From Roseburia sp. (GTDB taxonomy: Bacteria > Bacillota > Clostridia > Lachnospirales > Lachnospiraceae), in NCBI GenBank assembly GCA_017549185.1, contig JAFYVJ010000063.1, positions 1 through 64,000 on the forward strand: 64,000 nt of DNA. Reading direction: 5' to 3'. Positions 16,066 to 23,507 of the stretch are shown here, piece after piece. The notes below the pieces were generated by a model that had not been told where the DNA came from, ran no database searches, and saw only the letters and a program-made list of their open reading frames with translations. The position numbers were made by a program, and so were the translations under genes. The stretch's first letter is position 1; each line of letters starts with the position of its first letter.

Positions 16066-17265
16066 ATGGCAACACTATTTTTCTATGAACTGAAAAAGAT
16101 TGTAAATCGGAAAATTTTGTGGATATGTATGCTTTGTGGTGCCTTACTTCTAGCATTTTCTGTGGCAGGTCCGTTAGTTGGTGATTATGTCGTAAATGGG
16201 GAACGCTTAGGGAGTAATTACGAAGAGTTTCAGAAGGATGCAGCATACCAAAAAAGATTGGACGGTAGAGCCATAGATGAGATTCTTTTTATGGAAATGC
16301 AAAAAGCGTATGAAAAAGTACCTTTAAATGAGAAAAAATATTCTTTGACAGAAGAATATCAAACCTATGCAAGACCTTATAGTGCAATTTTTAATTATGT
16401 CAGACAGACAACGGGATTGTCAGCTACGGGTGTCACAAATCTGGAGGCAAGCACCGAAGCTTTAAAGGAAATGAGACTGGAACTAAGAGAACTGCGATGG
16501 GAGGAATATTATCTTTCTGAAGTCGAAAAGGAGTATTGGAGAGCGGCGGAAGAAGAGATTGAAAATCCTGTTGTATTTCGGTATGCAGAAGGATACTCAG
16601 CTTTATTGAGTCTGGCATATACAGTAGGAATTTTGAGCATATTTATGATAGCAATCTGTATGGCTGGTGTTTTCCCGGAGGAGCATTTAAGAAAAACAGA
16701 TCAACAGATTCTCAGTAGTAAGTATGGACGAAAAGATGTATATTGGGCAAAGTTGTGTGCCGGTACGTTGGTCTCTTTTGGCCTGGCATGTGTTTTTGTG
16801 CTGATAACTTTTGTGACCGCATTTTTTATATATGGGATGGAAGGATTTGATGCCGCATTTCAGATAATTTATGCGGGAAGTTCCTGCCCAATCAGTGTTG
16901 GTCAGGCAGTTCTGATTATTTACGGCATTATTTTGTGTGCCGGTACATTTATCGGTGTTTTGGTGATGACATTGTCAGAAAACCTGCATAGTAGCGTAGG
17001 AACGCTTTCCATTGTAACCGGATTGATTGTTCTGCCAATGATGATTTCTGTGCCTGAGGAATATCGAGTGGCTGCACAGTTGTGGAGCTATTTGCCAAGT
17101 GATATTGTGGCGGTTTGGAGTTGTTTTAGCCCTCGAATGGTGGTATTGTTAGGGAACGTCTTACAGGGATGGCAGGTAGTGCCTGTGCTGTATGCCGGAA
17201 TCGGAGTGGTGGCAGCTATTGTTACAGAGCGTGTTTTTGTAAAATATCAGGTGAGTGGAAGATAA
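16066..17265 (+). CDS. ABC transporter permease, second paralogue
   Basis: A 399-residue permease with the same topology as its neighbour: one N-terminal helix, a large outside loop with many charged residues, then a C-terminal membrane domain. Shared elements are EEHLRKTDQQILSSKYGRKDVYWAK, the LWSYLPSDI segment and the final VKYQVSGR. AAGGTG lies 5 nt before the ATG. It is the last gene of the sigma-factor operon and is followed by a terminator. Confidence 0.8.
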   Translation: MATLFFYELKKIVNRKILWICMLCGALLLAFSVAGPLVGDYVVNGERLGSNYEEFQKDAAYQKRLDGRAIDEILFMEMQKAYEKVPLNEKKYSLTEEYQTYARPYSAIFNYVRQTTGLSATGVTNLEASTEALKEMRLELRELRWEEYYLSEVEKEYWRAAEEEIENPVVFRYAEGYSALLSLAYTVGILSIFMIAICMAGVFPEEHLRKTDQQILSSKYGRKDVYWAKLCAGTLVSFGLACVFVLITFVTAFFIYGMEGFDAAFQIIYAGSSCPISVGQAVLIIYGIILCAGTFIGVLVMTLSENLHSSVGTLSIVTGLIVLPMMISVPEEYRVAAQLWSYLPSDIVAVWSCFSPRMVVLLGNVLQGWQVVPVLYAGIGVVAAIVTERVFVKYQVSGR

Positions 17266-17288
17266 GTTTATATATAATAAAAGCAGTT

Positions 17289-17328
17289 TTACCTCATCAG
17301 TAAGCTAATTACTGGTGAGGTAATTTTT
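17289..17328 (+). terminator. Terminator of the sigma/ABC operon
   Basis: TTACCTCATCAGTAA pairs with TTACTGGTGAGGTAA (one G-T pair) around a 5-nt loop and is followed by T6. Confidence 0.85.
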
Positions 17329-17364
17329 TACATGCGTGCATATTACGCGTTGCGCACAACGATT

Positions 17365-17410
17365 CGCGATACGCAGCGTGCAGTTTCAATGATGACATGT
17401 TATTGTGGAA
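17365..17410 (+). repeat. CGCGATACGC element upstream of hicAB
   Basis: CGCGATACGCAGCGTGCAGT here resembles the second copy of the element at 12012-12053. Both are followed by a TGTTAT(T/G)GTGGAA sequence, and both precede a toxin-antitoxin locus. Confidence 0.5.
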
Positions 17411-17428
17411 TTAGCTACATAAATATGA

Positions 17429-17456
17429 TTGAAAATGTGTAAAAAATGTGTATAAT
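17429..17456 (+). promoter_or_regulatory. Promoter of the hicAB locus
   Basis: TTGAAA (17429-17434), a 16-nt spacer and a perfect TATAAT (17451-17456), 14 nt before the hicA start codon. Confidence 0.75.
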
Positions 17457-17470
17457 AAAAGGAGAAACGA

Positions 17471-17641
17471 ATGAAGTAAAGAGACCTGGTAAAGAGATTA
17501 GAAAAAGCCGGATTCCGTTTTTTAAGACATGGAAGTAAGCATGATGTGTATGTGAGAGGGGCGGATGAGGAACAGATACCTCGTCATAAAGAAATTAACG
17601 AAAGACTTGCACAGGCAATATTGAGAAAATGGAATTTGTAG
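17471..17641 (+). pseudogene. hicA: hicA toxin gene with a TAA at codon 3
   Basis: The reading frame from ATG 17471 is M-K-stop, then continues for 53 codons without another stop as a full HicA: RDLVKRLEKAGFRFLRHGSK followed by HDVYVRG, EEQIPRHKEI and AQAILRKW. The catalytic histidine in RHGSKHD is present and the length (56 codons) is normal, so only codon 3 (TAA at 17477-17479) breaks the gene. No in-frame ATG follows; a CTG at 17486 is a poor candidate start. A ribosome binding site and promoter are intact. HicA toxins are small RNases that cut mRNA. The damage looks recent and leaves the antitoxin gene downstream untouched. Confidence 0.8.
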
Positions 17642-17666
17642 GTAGAAAGAAGAGTGGGAGGCAAGA

Positions 17667-18101
17667 ATGAAAGCAGCATATCCAGTAATATTTACAGAAG
17701 TAGCCACAAATATTTTGATTGAAGTACCGGATTTGAAATTGTATACAGAGGCTAACGAAGAAGGGGCACCAAAAGGCACAATGGCAGATGCGATAATGAT
17801 GGCGAGGGATGCGATTGGTTTAGCATGTATTTCTATGGAAGACAAAGGAGATATGATTCCAACAGCGTCTCTATTGGAAGATATTAATATTAGTGAGGGT
17901 GTATTTTTTGAAGAAGGCAAGTGTATCGTATCACTTGTGGATGTTGATTTAGTGGCTTATCGAAGAAAGATGGATAATAAAATGGTAAGAAGAAACGTAA
18001 CATTGCCAAATTGGTTGAATTTAGAGGCGGAGAAGGCACAGATAAATGTTTCTAAAGTGTTGCAAGAGGCACTTATGAGTAAATTAGGTGTTACGAGATA
18101 A
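17667..18101 (+). CDS. hicB: HicB-like antitoxin
   Basis: A 144-residue protein with the HicB partial RNase H-like fold in the first 100 residues (YPVIFTEV, then GTMADAIMMARDAIGLACI) and a C-terminal ribbon-helix-helix-like DNA-binding segment (RRNVTLPNWLNLEAEKAQIN). It should bind the HicA toxin and repress the locus. GGGAGG precedes the ATG, 25 nt after the hicA frame. It is intact although its toxin gene carries a stop codon. Confidence 0.88.
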   Translation: MKAAYPVIFTEVATNILIEVPDLKLYTEANEEGAPKGTMADAIMMARDAIGLACISMEDKGDMIPTASLLEDINISEGVFFEEGKCIVSLVDVDLVAYRRKMDNKMVRRNVTLPNWLNLEAEKAQINVSKVLQEALMSKLGVTR

Positions 18102-18202
18102 AATGTTTTGAGATGTAAGAAAATCGAATAATGAGTCATATTTGTACCGAATACTATAAATGCCCTGTGTGAAAATGAAAAGTGCAAAAAAAGCACCTGA
18201 TG

Positions 18203-18232
18203 TTGACAAAAGTGCAAATTTTGCATTAATAT
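18203..18232 (+). promoter_or_regulatory. mntA-hepT promoter with internal palindrome
   Basis: TTGACA (18203-18208), an 18-nt spacer and TAATAT (18227-18232). The spacer holds TGCAAATTTTGCA (18213-18225), a 13-bp palindrome. AAAAGTGCAAA occurs twice, 30 nt apart (18178 and 18208), and may be an operator for the helix-turn-helix of MntA. Confidence 0.6.
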
Positions 18233-18250
18233 ATAGTTGGAGGTGCAAGT

Positions 18251-18724
18251 ATGATTGATTTAAAGGAATTACGAATTGAGAAGAAAATGACACAACAGGA
18301 AGTTGCGAATTTAGTTGGAATTTCATTACGTTCATACAAATCATATGAAAATGATAAAGAAAAACAAGATTCAATAAAGTATAAATATATAGTTGAGCAA
18401 CTATCTAAGATAAATTATATTGACGAAGAAACAGGTATTTTAGAATTTGAAGATATAGTGAGAAAGTGTTCCAAAGTATTTGAAAAATATGAGGTAAATT
18501 TTTGCTATCTTTTTGGTTCCTATGCAAAAAGAAAAGCAACACCGGTGAGTGATGTTGACCTTTTGATTTCAACAAATATAAAAGGATTAAAATTTTACGG
18601 ATTGGTGGAGGAAATAAGAACGGAACTGCATAAAAAAGTAGATGTCTTAGATATCAATCAATTAAAAGATAATATTGAATTAACAGAAGAGATATTAAAG
18701 GACGGAATCAAGATATATGGATAA
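18251..18724 (+). CDS. mntA: MntA-type antitoxin: XRE helix-turn-helix fused to a nucleotidyltransferase
   Basis: A 157-residue protein. Residues 1-55 form an XRE DNA-binding domain (KKMTQQEVANLVGISLRSYK). Residues about 75-157 form a minimal nucleotidyltransferase with the motif GSx10DxD (G89, S90, D101, D103). MntA proteins add AMP to the HepT toxin and so inactivate it. The added DNA-binding domain means this version can probably repress its own promoter. It overlaps hepT by 8 nt. GGAGG precedes the ATG with 7 nt spacing. Confidence 0.85.
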   Translation: MIDLKELRIEKKMTQQEVANLVGISLRSYKSYENDKEKQDSIKYKYIVEQLSKINYIDEETGILEFEDIVRKCSKVFEKYEVNFCYLFGSYAKRKATPVSDVDLLISTNIKGLKFYGLVEEIRTELHKKVDVLDINQLKDNIELTEEILKDGIKIYG

Positions 18725-19046
18725 TGTAAAAACGGATAGTTATTATATTCAGAAAATTCAGAATGATTTGAAGTTTATAGTAGAACATATGCGAAATGTT
18801 GACATAGAAGAATTGAATGTAAATGAGGTACTGTTGGATTCTATGTTGTTTCGTATGATACAACTTTCGGAAAATGCAAAAAAGTTGTCGGATGAATATA
18901 AGTTGAGGCACAGTGTTATTCCATGGACTGCTATGTATGGTCTTAGAAATCGCATTGTGCATGATTATGGTAACGTGGATTTAAACGTTGTATAGGAAAC
19001 TTTGAAAAATGATATTCCAGAGTTGTTGGAATTATTAGCAGATTAG
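18717..19046 (+). pseudogene. hepT: hepT toxin gene with an amber codon near its end
   Basis: The frame encodes 92 residues up to TAG (18993-18995) and then continues for 16 more codons to TAG 19044-19046. The whole, 109 codons, is the normal HepT length. The continuation (ETLKNDIPELLELLAD) is the usual HepT C-terminal helix, and the TAG stands where relatives commonly have tryptophan (TGG). The active motif RX4HXY (R77, H82, Y84) lies before the stop, so a truncated product could keep some RNase activity but lacks its last helix. HepT toxins are HEPN RNases paired with MntA. Confidence 0.75.
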
Positions 19047-19102
19047 GTTGAAATTCTGTTTTGGTTTAGTTTTTAAAACTGATAAACGAAATAAAGAAAC
19101 AA

Positions 19103-19154
19103 AAAAGTTCGGTCGAAAAATGAGGATGAAATGCAAAAGTTCGGTTGAAAAATG
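19103..19154 (+). promoter_or_regulatory. Paired AAAAGTTCG repeats before the first DUF4143 ATPase
   Basis: AAAAGTTCGGTCGAAAAATG (19103-19122) and AAAAGTTCGGTTGAAAAATG (19135-19154) are spaced 32 nt start to start, about three helical turns, and end 83 nt before the start codon. A similar pair precedes the paralogue at 51.7 kb. Confidence 0.6.
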
Positions 19155-19237
19155 CAGATGAAACTAGATTTTTAGATTGAAAAGTGATATGCTAACATTA
19201 GAAATATAGTAACCAGTAAAAGAACTGAGGTATTTGT

Positions 19238-20575
19238 ATGGAACGAAAAACTTTAGGGAAATTATTGAAATGGAAAGAGAAAAAGAATAGAAAACCGTTA
19301 TTGATGACAGGGGTTCGTCAGTGTGGGAAAACATATATCATAAAAGAATTTGGGAAACAAGAATTTGAAGATATGGCATATTTCAACTTTGATGGTAATA
19401 CCGGATTGAAATCGGTATTTGATTTTGATTTTGATGTAAAACGAATCCTGGATGAACTTGCAAATGTAGTTCTTGGAAGAAAAATCGTTCCGGGAAAGAC
19501 TTTGGTTGTCTTTGATGAAATTCAAGATTGTCCACGAGCAATCCAATCATTGAAGTATTTTTGTGAGAACATGACAGAATTACACATTATTGCAGCAGGG
19601 GCATTGTTGGGTGTAGCACTTCGAAAAGAAGGAATTTCATTCCCGGTTGGTAAGGTGGATCGAATCGAAATGTTCCCGATGAGTTTTGAAGAATTTGTTG
19701 TAGCAGATGGCGGAGAAAAGTATATTGAAGGTATCAAAAAGTTAGAATTTGAGCGTGAGATTCCAGAATTATATACAGGGCCGCTGGAAAAATATCTGAA
19801 GAATTACTACATTGTAGGTGGTATGCCTGAAGCAGTTCAGACTTGGGTTGATACACATGATTATAAGGAAGTAGAAGAAGTACAGGATAGAATTCTTAAA
19901 GACTATGCAGACGATTTTGGAAAGCATACTACTGGGGATACGGCAACAAAAGTACGTTTGATTTGGGACTCTATTCCTTCTCAGATTGCAAGAGATAATA
20001 ACAAATTTATTTTCTCTCATGTAAAACAAGGTGCACGAGCAAAGGATTTGGAAGATGCTCTTGAGTGGATTGTAAATGCAGGGATTGTACACAAATTAAA
20101 ATTAGTGTCTATTCCGGAATTACCATTATCCGGTATGGCAGACAACACATACTTCAAGGTATATATGTCAGATGTGGGACTTCTTAGAAGAAAGTCGAAT
20201 GTGAACTATAGAACAATATTGCAAGGCGATGCAGCCTATATTTATTTTAAAGGCGCGTTAACAGAAAATTATATTATGACACAGTTAAAATGTATGGGCG
20301 TGGACAGTTATTTCTGGAGAACAAAAGCAGATGCAGAGATTGATTTTATTACGGATTATGAAGGCACGCTCCTTCCAATCGAAGTAAAATCGGCAGATAA
20401 TACAAGAGCTAAGAGCTTGCATTTATTCTGCAATCGATATCGTCCGAAAATGGCAATTAAAACATCTTTAAAAAACGTAGGGGATAATATGGACGCTGAT
20501 ACACATATATGGAGTATTCCTCTATATGCGATTTTTAGAATGAAAGAATATGTGGCTCATGAAATGGGTTGGTGA
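19238..20575 (+). CDS. AAA family ATPase with DUF4143 domain, first copy
   Basis: A 445-residue protein. The N-terminal AAA_14 ATPase has Walker A GVRQCGKT (25-32), Walker B LVVFDEIQD and the GALLGVALRKEG sensor segment. The C-terminal DUF4143 domain contains FKGALTENYIMTQL and a restriction-endonuclease-like core in DAEIDFITDYEGTLLPIEVK (D, then E-x-K). These proteins are abundant in anaerobes. Their role is unknown; nuclease or defence functions are inferred from the fold only. It follows two toxin-antitoxin loci and precedes a set of unknown genes. A paralogue lies at 51.7 kb. Confidence 0.9.
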   Translation: MERKTLGKLLKWKEKKNRKPLLMTGVRQCGKTYIIKEFGKQEFEDMAYFNFDGNTGLKSVFDFDFDVKRILDELANVVLGRKIVPGKTLVVFDEIQDCPRAIQSLKYFCENMTELHIIAAGALLGVALRKEGISFPVGKVDRIEMFPMSFEEFVVADGGEKYIEGIKKLEFEREIPELYTGPLEKYLKNYYIVGGMPEAVQTWVDTHDYKEVEEVQDRILKDYADDFGKHTTGDTATKVRLIWDSIPSQIARDNNKFIFSHVKQGARAKDLEDALEWIVNAGIVHKLKLVSIPELPLSGMADNTYFKVYMSDVGLLRRKSNVNYRTILQGDAAYIYFKGALTENYIMTQLKCMGVDSYFWRTKADAEIDFITDYEGTLLPIEVKSADNTRAKSLHLFCNRYRPKMAIKTSLKNVGDNMDADTHIWSIPLYAIFRMKEYVAHEMGW

Positions 20576-20807
20576 TAATTTCACGGCTATATCCTATATA
20601 CTCAAATTATTGAAGAGGGAAAAATGAGTTATATGATATACCCATAAATCGGGAGATATAATGGCAACAAAAACAGAGTTAAAAAAAAGTTACAATTAAG
20701 TAGCGATTAATAGTGTAGCAGACCGATTTATTGTACACTTTATAATATATACTCCAATTATCAAAGAGAACAACATTTAAAGAAATTAGATAAAAGGAGA
20801 ATATATT
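20576..20807 (+). other. Intergenic stretch with a possible gene remnant
   Basis: No full gene is seen. A ribosome-binding-like GGGAGA precedes ATG at 20661, which opens a frame of only 12 codons (MATKTELKKSYN, then stop). It resembles the start of a gene lost downstream, but I cannot extend the similarity. The rest is AT-rich without a clear hairpin. Confidence 0.35.
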
Positions 20808-20909
20808 ATGAAGGGATACGTAATTGACGCAGGATATATGGGATTTGTAGATGGACAGTATATGTTATTTGCAGATGAAGAAGATTATAGAGAATATATG
20901 AATGATTAG
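20808..20909 (+). CDS. Very small protein (33 residues) of unknown function
   Basis: AAAGGAGA lies 7-8 nt before ATG 20808, and the frame encodes MKGYVIDAGYMGFVDGQYML followed by an acidic tail with EEDYREYMND. The aromatic, glycine-rich start and acidic end look like a real small protein, and similar short proteins are common in Lachnospiraceae accessory regions. There is no membrane segment. It stands alone between the DUF4143 ATPase and the 113-residue gene. Function unknown. Confidence 0.55.
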   Translation: MKGYVIDAGYMGFVDGQYMLFADEEDYREYMND

Positions 20910-21000
20910 AACTAAGAGCGTGTTTTTAAGAAACGGTTATAGAAATATGATTTTTTAAAAACAATTATCAAAAGTGGTCAGGAGGTAATATTCTTATGAT

Positions 21001-21342
21001 GTGTTCGGCTTATTTCGGTGCATTGAGCGAAACAGAAAGATAAAATGGGATAATGAAGAAACAAATCCTTATGAGGTACTAGAATCACCAATATGTTTAG
21101 ATGGAAAAGGACATAGTTTATTAGCGGTAGGCTATAAGTATTTTAGAGAAAGAATCACGATTGATTGGGGGAGCTATGCTTGGAAATGTACCCCGGAAGA
21201 AATATATAGATTTCTTGCTGATAATAAAACGACGCTTTCTTGGTTGGTAGAAGATGAAGAAAAAATGATTAAAGAAGTGGAGAAATACATATTAGAAAGA
21301 GAACATGATGAGTTTGGAATTGTTTTTATAGAAGAATGTTGA
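21001..21342 (+). CDS. Hypothetical protein, start unclear
   Basis: A 113-residue frame with no domain that I recognise; it is rich in charged and aromatic residues (ITIDWGSYAWKCTPEEIYRF). GGAGG at 20981-20985 is correctly spaced for ATG 20996, but that ATG is in another frame that stops after 15 codons. The long frame can only begin at GTG 21001, 15 nt from the site. Either GTG is used or a small insertion in ATGATGTG has put the gene out of frame with its start. It ends 23 nt before the DUF1643 gene, so the two are probably co-transcribed. Confidence 0.5.
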   Translation: MFGLFRCIERNRKIKWDNEETNPYEVLESPICLDGKGHSLLAVGYKYFRERITIDWGSYAWKCTPEEIYRFLADNKTTLSWLVEDEEKMIKEVEKYILEREHDEFGIVFIEEC

Positions 21343-21365
21343 TGAACAAAAGAAGGAGATATGGT

Positions 21366-22229
21366 ATGGAAAAAAGATTAGTTTACCACCATAATTTGAT
21401 TGGACACGAGATTAATGAATCGCTAGCGTATTTTGCTGCTGATGTTTTTGATAGAGAAATATATTGCAGGAAAAAGCATCAGGTGTTGGAACCTTTAAAA
21501 AAAGATTGTGATGGATGTCCGTATTTTGCGGGATTTATGCAAGGGCATGGACATGAATGTGCATGGGAAGATGTGAATGAGGCTGAGTATACGGTTTCTC
21601 ACGAAGATAGATATAAGGAATATGAACGAGTAGACAGATTAATGAAACAAGGGATTATAGAAAAGGAAGATAAGAACTTGATTGCGAAAGTGAGGAACAA
21701 ACCTTATGATAAAAATAAGTGGATTTATGAGCAATCAGGAGATTTGAAAAATAGATATTTGCTAGGAACAAAAGGTATGAGAACTTTAATTTGTTGTGGC
21801 GTAAATCCTAGTTTTGCATCACCGGAAGATTTGGATCCTACTATGAAGAATGTAGAGTATTTTGCGGAAAAGAATGGATACGATAGCTATGTCATGATAA
21901 ATCTATATCCAATGCGTGCAACGAACCCACAGGATATGCATACGAGTATTGATGAGGCGATTGTAAAAGAAAATTTTGAGAATATTGAGAAAATCCTATC
22001 GACGGGAACATGTGATATTTGGGCTGCGTGGGGAACATTGATTAAGACCAGACGATATTTAAAAGATTGCTTATTACAGATTGTAGAGATTGCGGATAAG
22101 TACGATTGTAAGTGGTTTACAATTGGAGAAAAATCAAAAGAAGGACATCCGCATCATCCGTTATATCTTAGTAAAGCGTGTGGTATGGAAAAATTTGATG
22201 TTTATAAATATATTGAAAGTATGAAATAA
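21366..22229 (+). CDS. DUF1643 family protein
   Basis: A 287-residue cytoplasmic protein. The C-terminal half (about 130-280) fits the DUF1643 family: RTLICCGVNPSFASPEDLDP, then YDSYVMINLYPMRATNP, a WAAWG segment and the closing HPHHPLYLSK. The N-terminal half is an extra region with cysteines and histidines (HHN, CRKKHQ, CDGCPYF, GHGHECAW) that could bind a metal. I chose ATG 21366 because AAGGAG lies 7 nt ahead. The biochemical role of DUF1643 is not known to me. It lies within a cluster of small unknown genes and a putative nuclease. Confidence 0.75.
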   Translation: MEKRLVYHHNLIGHEINESLAYFAADVFDREIYCRKKHQVLEPLKKDCDGCPYFAGFMQGHGHECAWEDVNEAEYTVSHEDRYKEYERVDRLMKQGIIEKEDKNLIAKVRNKPYDKNKWIYEQSGDLKNRYLLGTKGMRTLICCGVNPSFASPEDLDPTMKNVEYFAEKNGYDSYVMINLYPMRATNPQDMHTSIDEAIVKENFENIEKILSTGTCDIWAAWGTLIKTRRYLKDCLLQIVEIADKYDCKWFTIGEKSKEGHPHHPLYLSKACGMEKFDVYKYIESMK

Positions 22230-22230
22230 C

Positions 22231-22371
22231 ATGAAAAAATATCCTTTTGAAGAAAAAACAATAGAGGAATTGCTAAGGGAAGCAGAAGAATTATTAAAAC
22301 ATTCTTGTGAAATGACAGAACAGGAAGAAATAGAGGAAGATGCAGAGTTTGGATACTTTGAGGATGATTAA
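22231..22371 (+). CDS. Small acidic protein (46 residues)
   Basis: A short frame starting 1 nt after the DUF1643 stop codon. It encodes MKKYPFEEKTIEELLREAEE followed by a segment with EMTEQEEIEEDAE and ends FGYFEDD. It is strongly acidic and probably helical. The position directly between the DUF1643 gene and the putative nuclease suggests co-transcription. No clear ribosome site is seen apart from GAAAG inside the preceding gene, so translation may be coupled. Function unknown; an acidic inhibitor or partner of a neighbour is conjecture. Confidence 0.5.
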   Translation: MKKYPFEEKTIEELLREAEELLKHSCEMTEQEEIEEDAEFGYFEDD

Positions 22372-22399
22372 ATTATAGAAGTACTGGAGAATAACTGAA

Positions 22400-23317
22400 A
22401 TGAACAAATTAACAAAGGAAATATTAGATTATTTGGTAGACAAATATGAAGAAGTAACCGGAAAAAAGATGCAATTTGATGATGCTATGAATTCTGAGCA
22501 GAAGCAGTATTATTTCAAAAATCTAGAGGATAATCTGATAGAAGAAATGTCTGAGACTACAATAAGACAATATAAAGTTGGAGATGGAAATGAATTGGAA
22601 GAAAAAATGCGTGCTATCCGTTCATCATCTGCAATGACATATAATCTATTAGGAAATACAGATGTGACAATAAAAGAAGAAAATGAATTTTTTACTCCGG
22701 GTGTATATAATGTGGTGTTTGAAAAGCAGCTTCGCACGATAAAACGAAGTCCAAGAAAAGCGAATTTAGATGCATTGTTAGAATCTGAACAAGAATTGAT
22801 ATTTTGTGAAATGAAAATGACAGAATGGTTGTTTAATAAACCAGGGCTTGTGAGTGAAAATTATTTAGATGAAGGACATTATTTTGATAAGGAATCTTAT
22901 GAAGCTTTTTATAAAATGGCACAAAAAATTATCACGAATGAAGTGACAGATTATAGAAGTTATTATGGTTGCTTACAGCAGTATGATGGCGTACAGATGT
23001 TTAAGCATTTATTAGGAGTTTACAATTATGTAATGCAAGAAGATAAGGGGATGCATAAAAAAGTACGTTTGGTCAATTGTGTGTGGGAGTTGCCTGATAT
23101 GGATGTGCTGTCAGAAAAGTGTAAAGAAATATATTTTGAAAAATTGGAGTTGGAAAAGAAAGAATTTCAAGAATTTTATGAAGCGGCACAGCCAGTAATA
23201 AAATTGTTCCAAGAAAAAGGAATAGAGTTTGATATTTGCTTGTTGACTTTTAAAGAAATGCTTGATGTAATAGAAAAGAATGATACACAAAAGAAGTTTT
23301 TAGAACGTTATTTGTAA
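22400..23317 (+). CDS. Possible PD-(D/E)XK nuclease-like protein
   Basis: A 305-residue cytoplasmic protein without a family that I can name for certain. The segment ANLDALLESEQELIFCEMKM resembles the D...ExK core of restriction-endonuclease folds: D in LDALLE, then E and K in CEMKM. The arrangement is like uncharacterised PGN_0703-type proteins. The flanking regions are helical and charged. GGAG lies 10 nt before the ATG. It is the last gene of the cluster and is followed by a terminator. Nuclease activity is an inference from one motif. Confidence 0.5.
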   Translation: MNKLTKEILDYLVDKYEEVTGKKMQFDDAMNSEQKQYYFKNLEDNLIEEMSETTIRQYKVGDGNELEEKMRAIRSSSAMTYNLLGNTDVTIKEENEFFTPGVYNVVFEKQLRTIKRSPRKANLDALLESEQELIFCEMKMTEWLFNKPGLVSENYLDEGHYFDKESYEAFYKMAQKIITNEVTDYRSYYGCLQQYDGVQMFKHLLGVYNYVMQEDKGMHKKVRLVNCVWELPDMDVLSEKCKEIYFEKLELEKKEFQEFYEAAQPVIKLFQEKGIEFDICLLTFKEMLDVIEKNDTQKKFLERYL

Positions 23318-23322
23318 AATGT

Positions 23323-23371
23323 AAGGTGTCGGAAATTTATGATTGATTTCATAGATGTCTGGCACCTTTTT
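23323..23371 (+). terminator. Terminator of the DUF1643/nuclease-like cluster
   Basis: AAGGTGTCGGA pairs imperfectly with TCTGGCACCTT; the inner arm continues with AATTTATGA-like pairing, and T5 follows. Confidence 0.7.
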
Positions 23372-23507
23372 GTTGAAAAGCACCCCTTAAAATGCTAAAA
23401 TATTTATATCTATGTTTTGATTCAAAGTATCATCAAAATATTGGATTCATAGGTGGTTGCATGAATATAGAGTGACCAAGATTTTTAAGCAGAAAGGTCG
23501 TGATTTT

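Noticed and set aside
17289..17328. Operator palindrome upstream of hicAB
   Set aside because: The stem is followed by a T run directly after the ABC operon and is better explained as that operon's terminator.
20661..20699. 12-codon frame MATKTELKKSYN
   Set aside because: Too short to support as a gene. It may be the start of a lost gene, so it is noted only in the intergenic entry.
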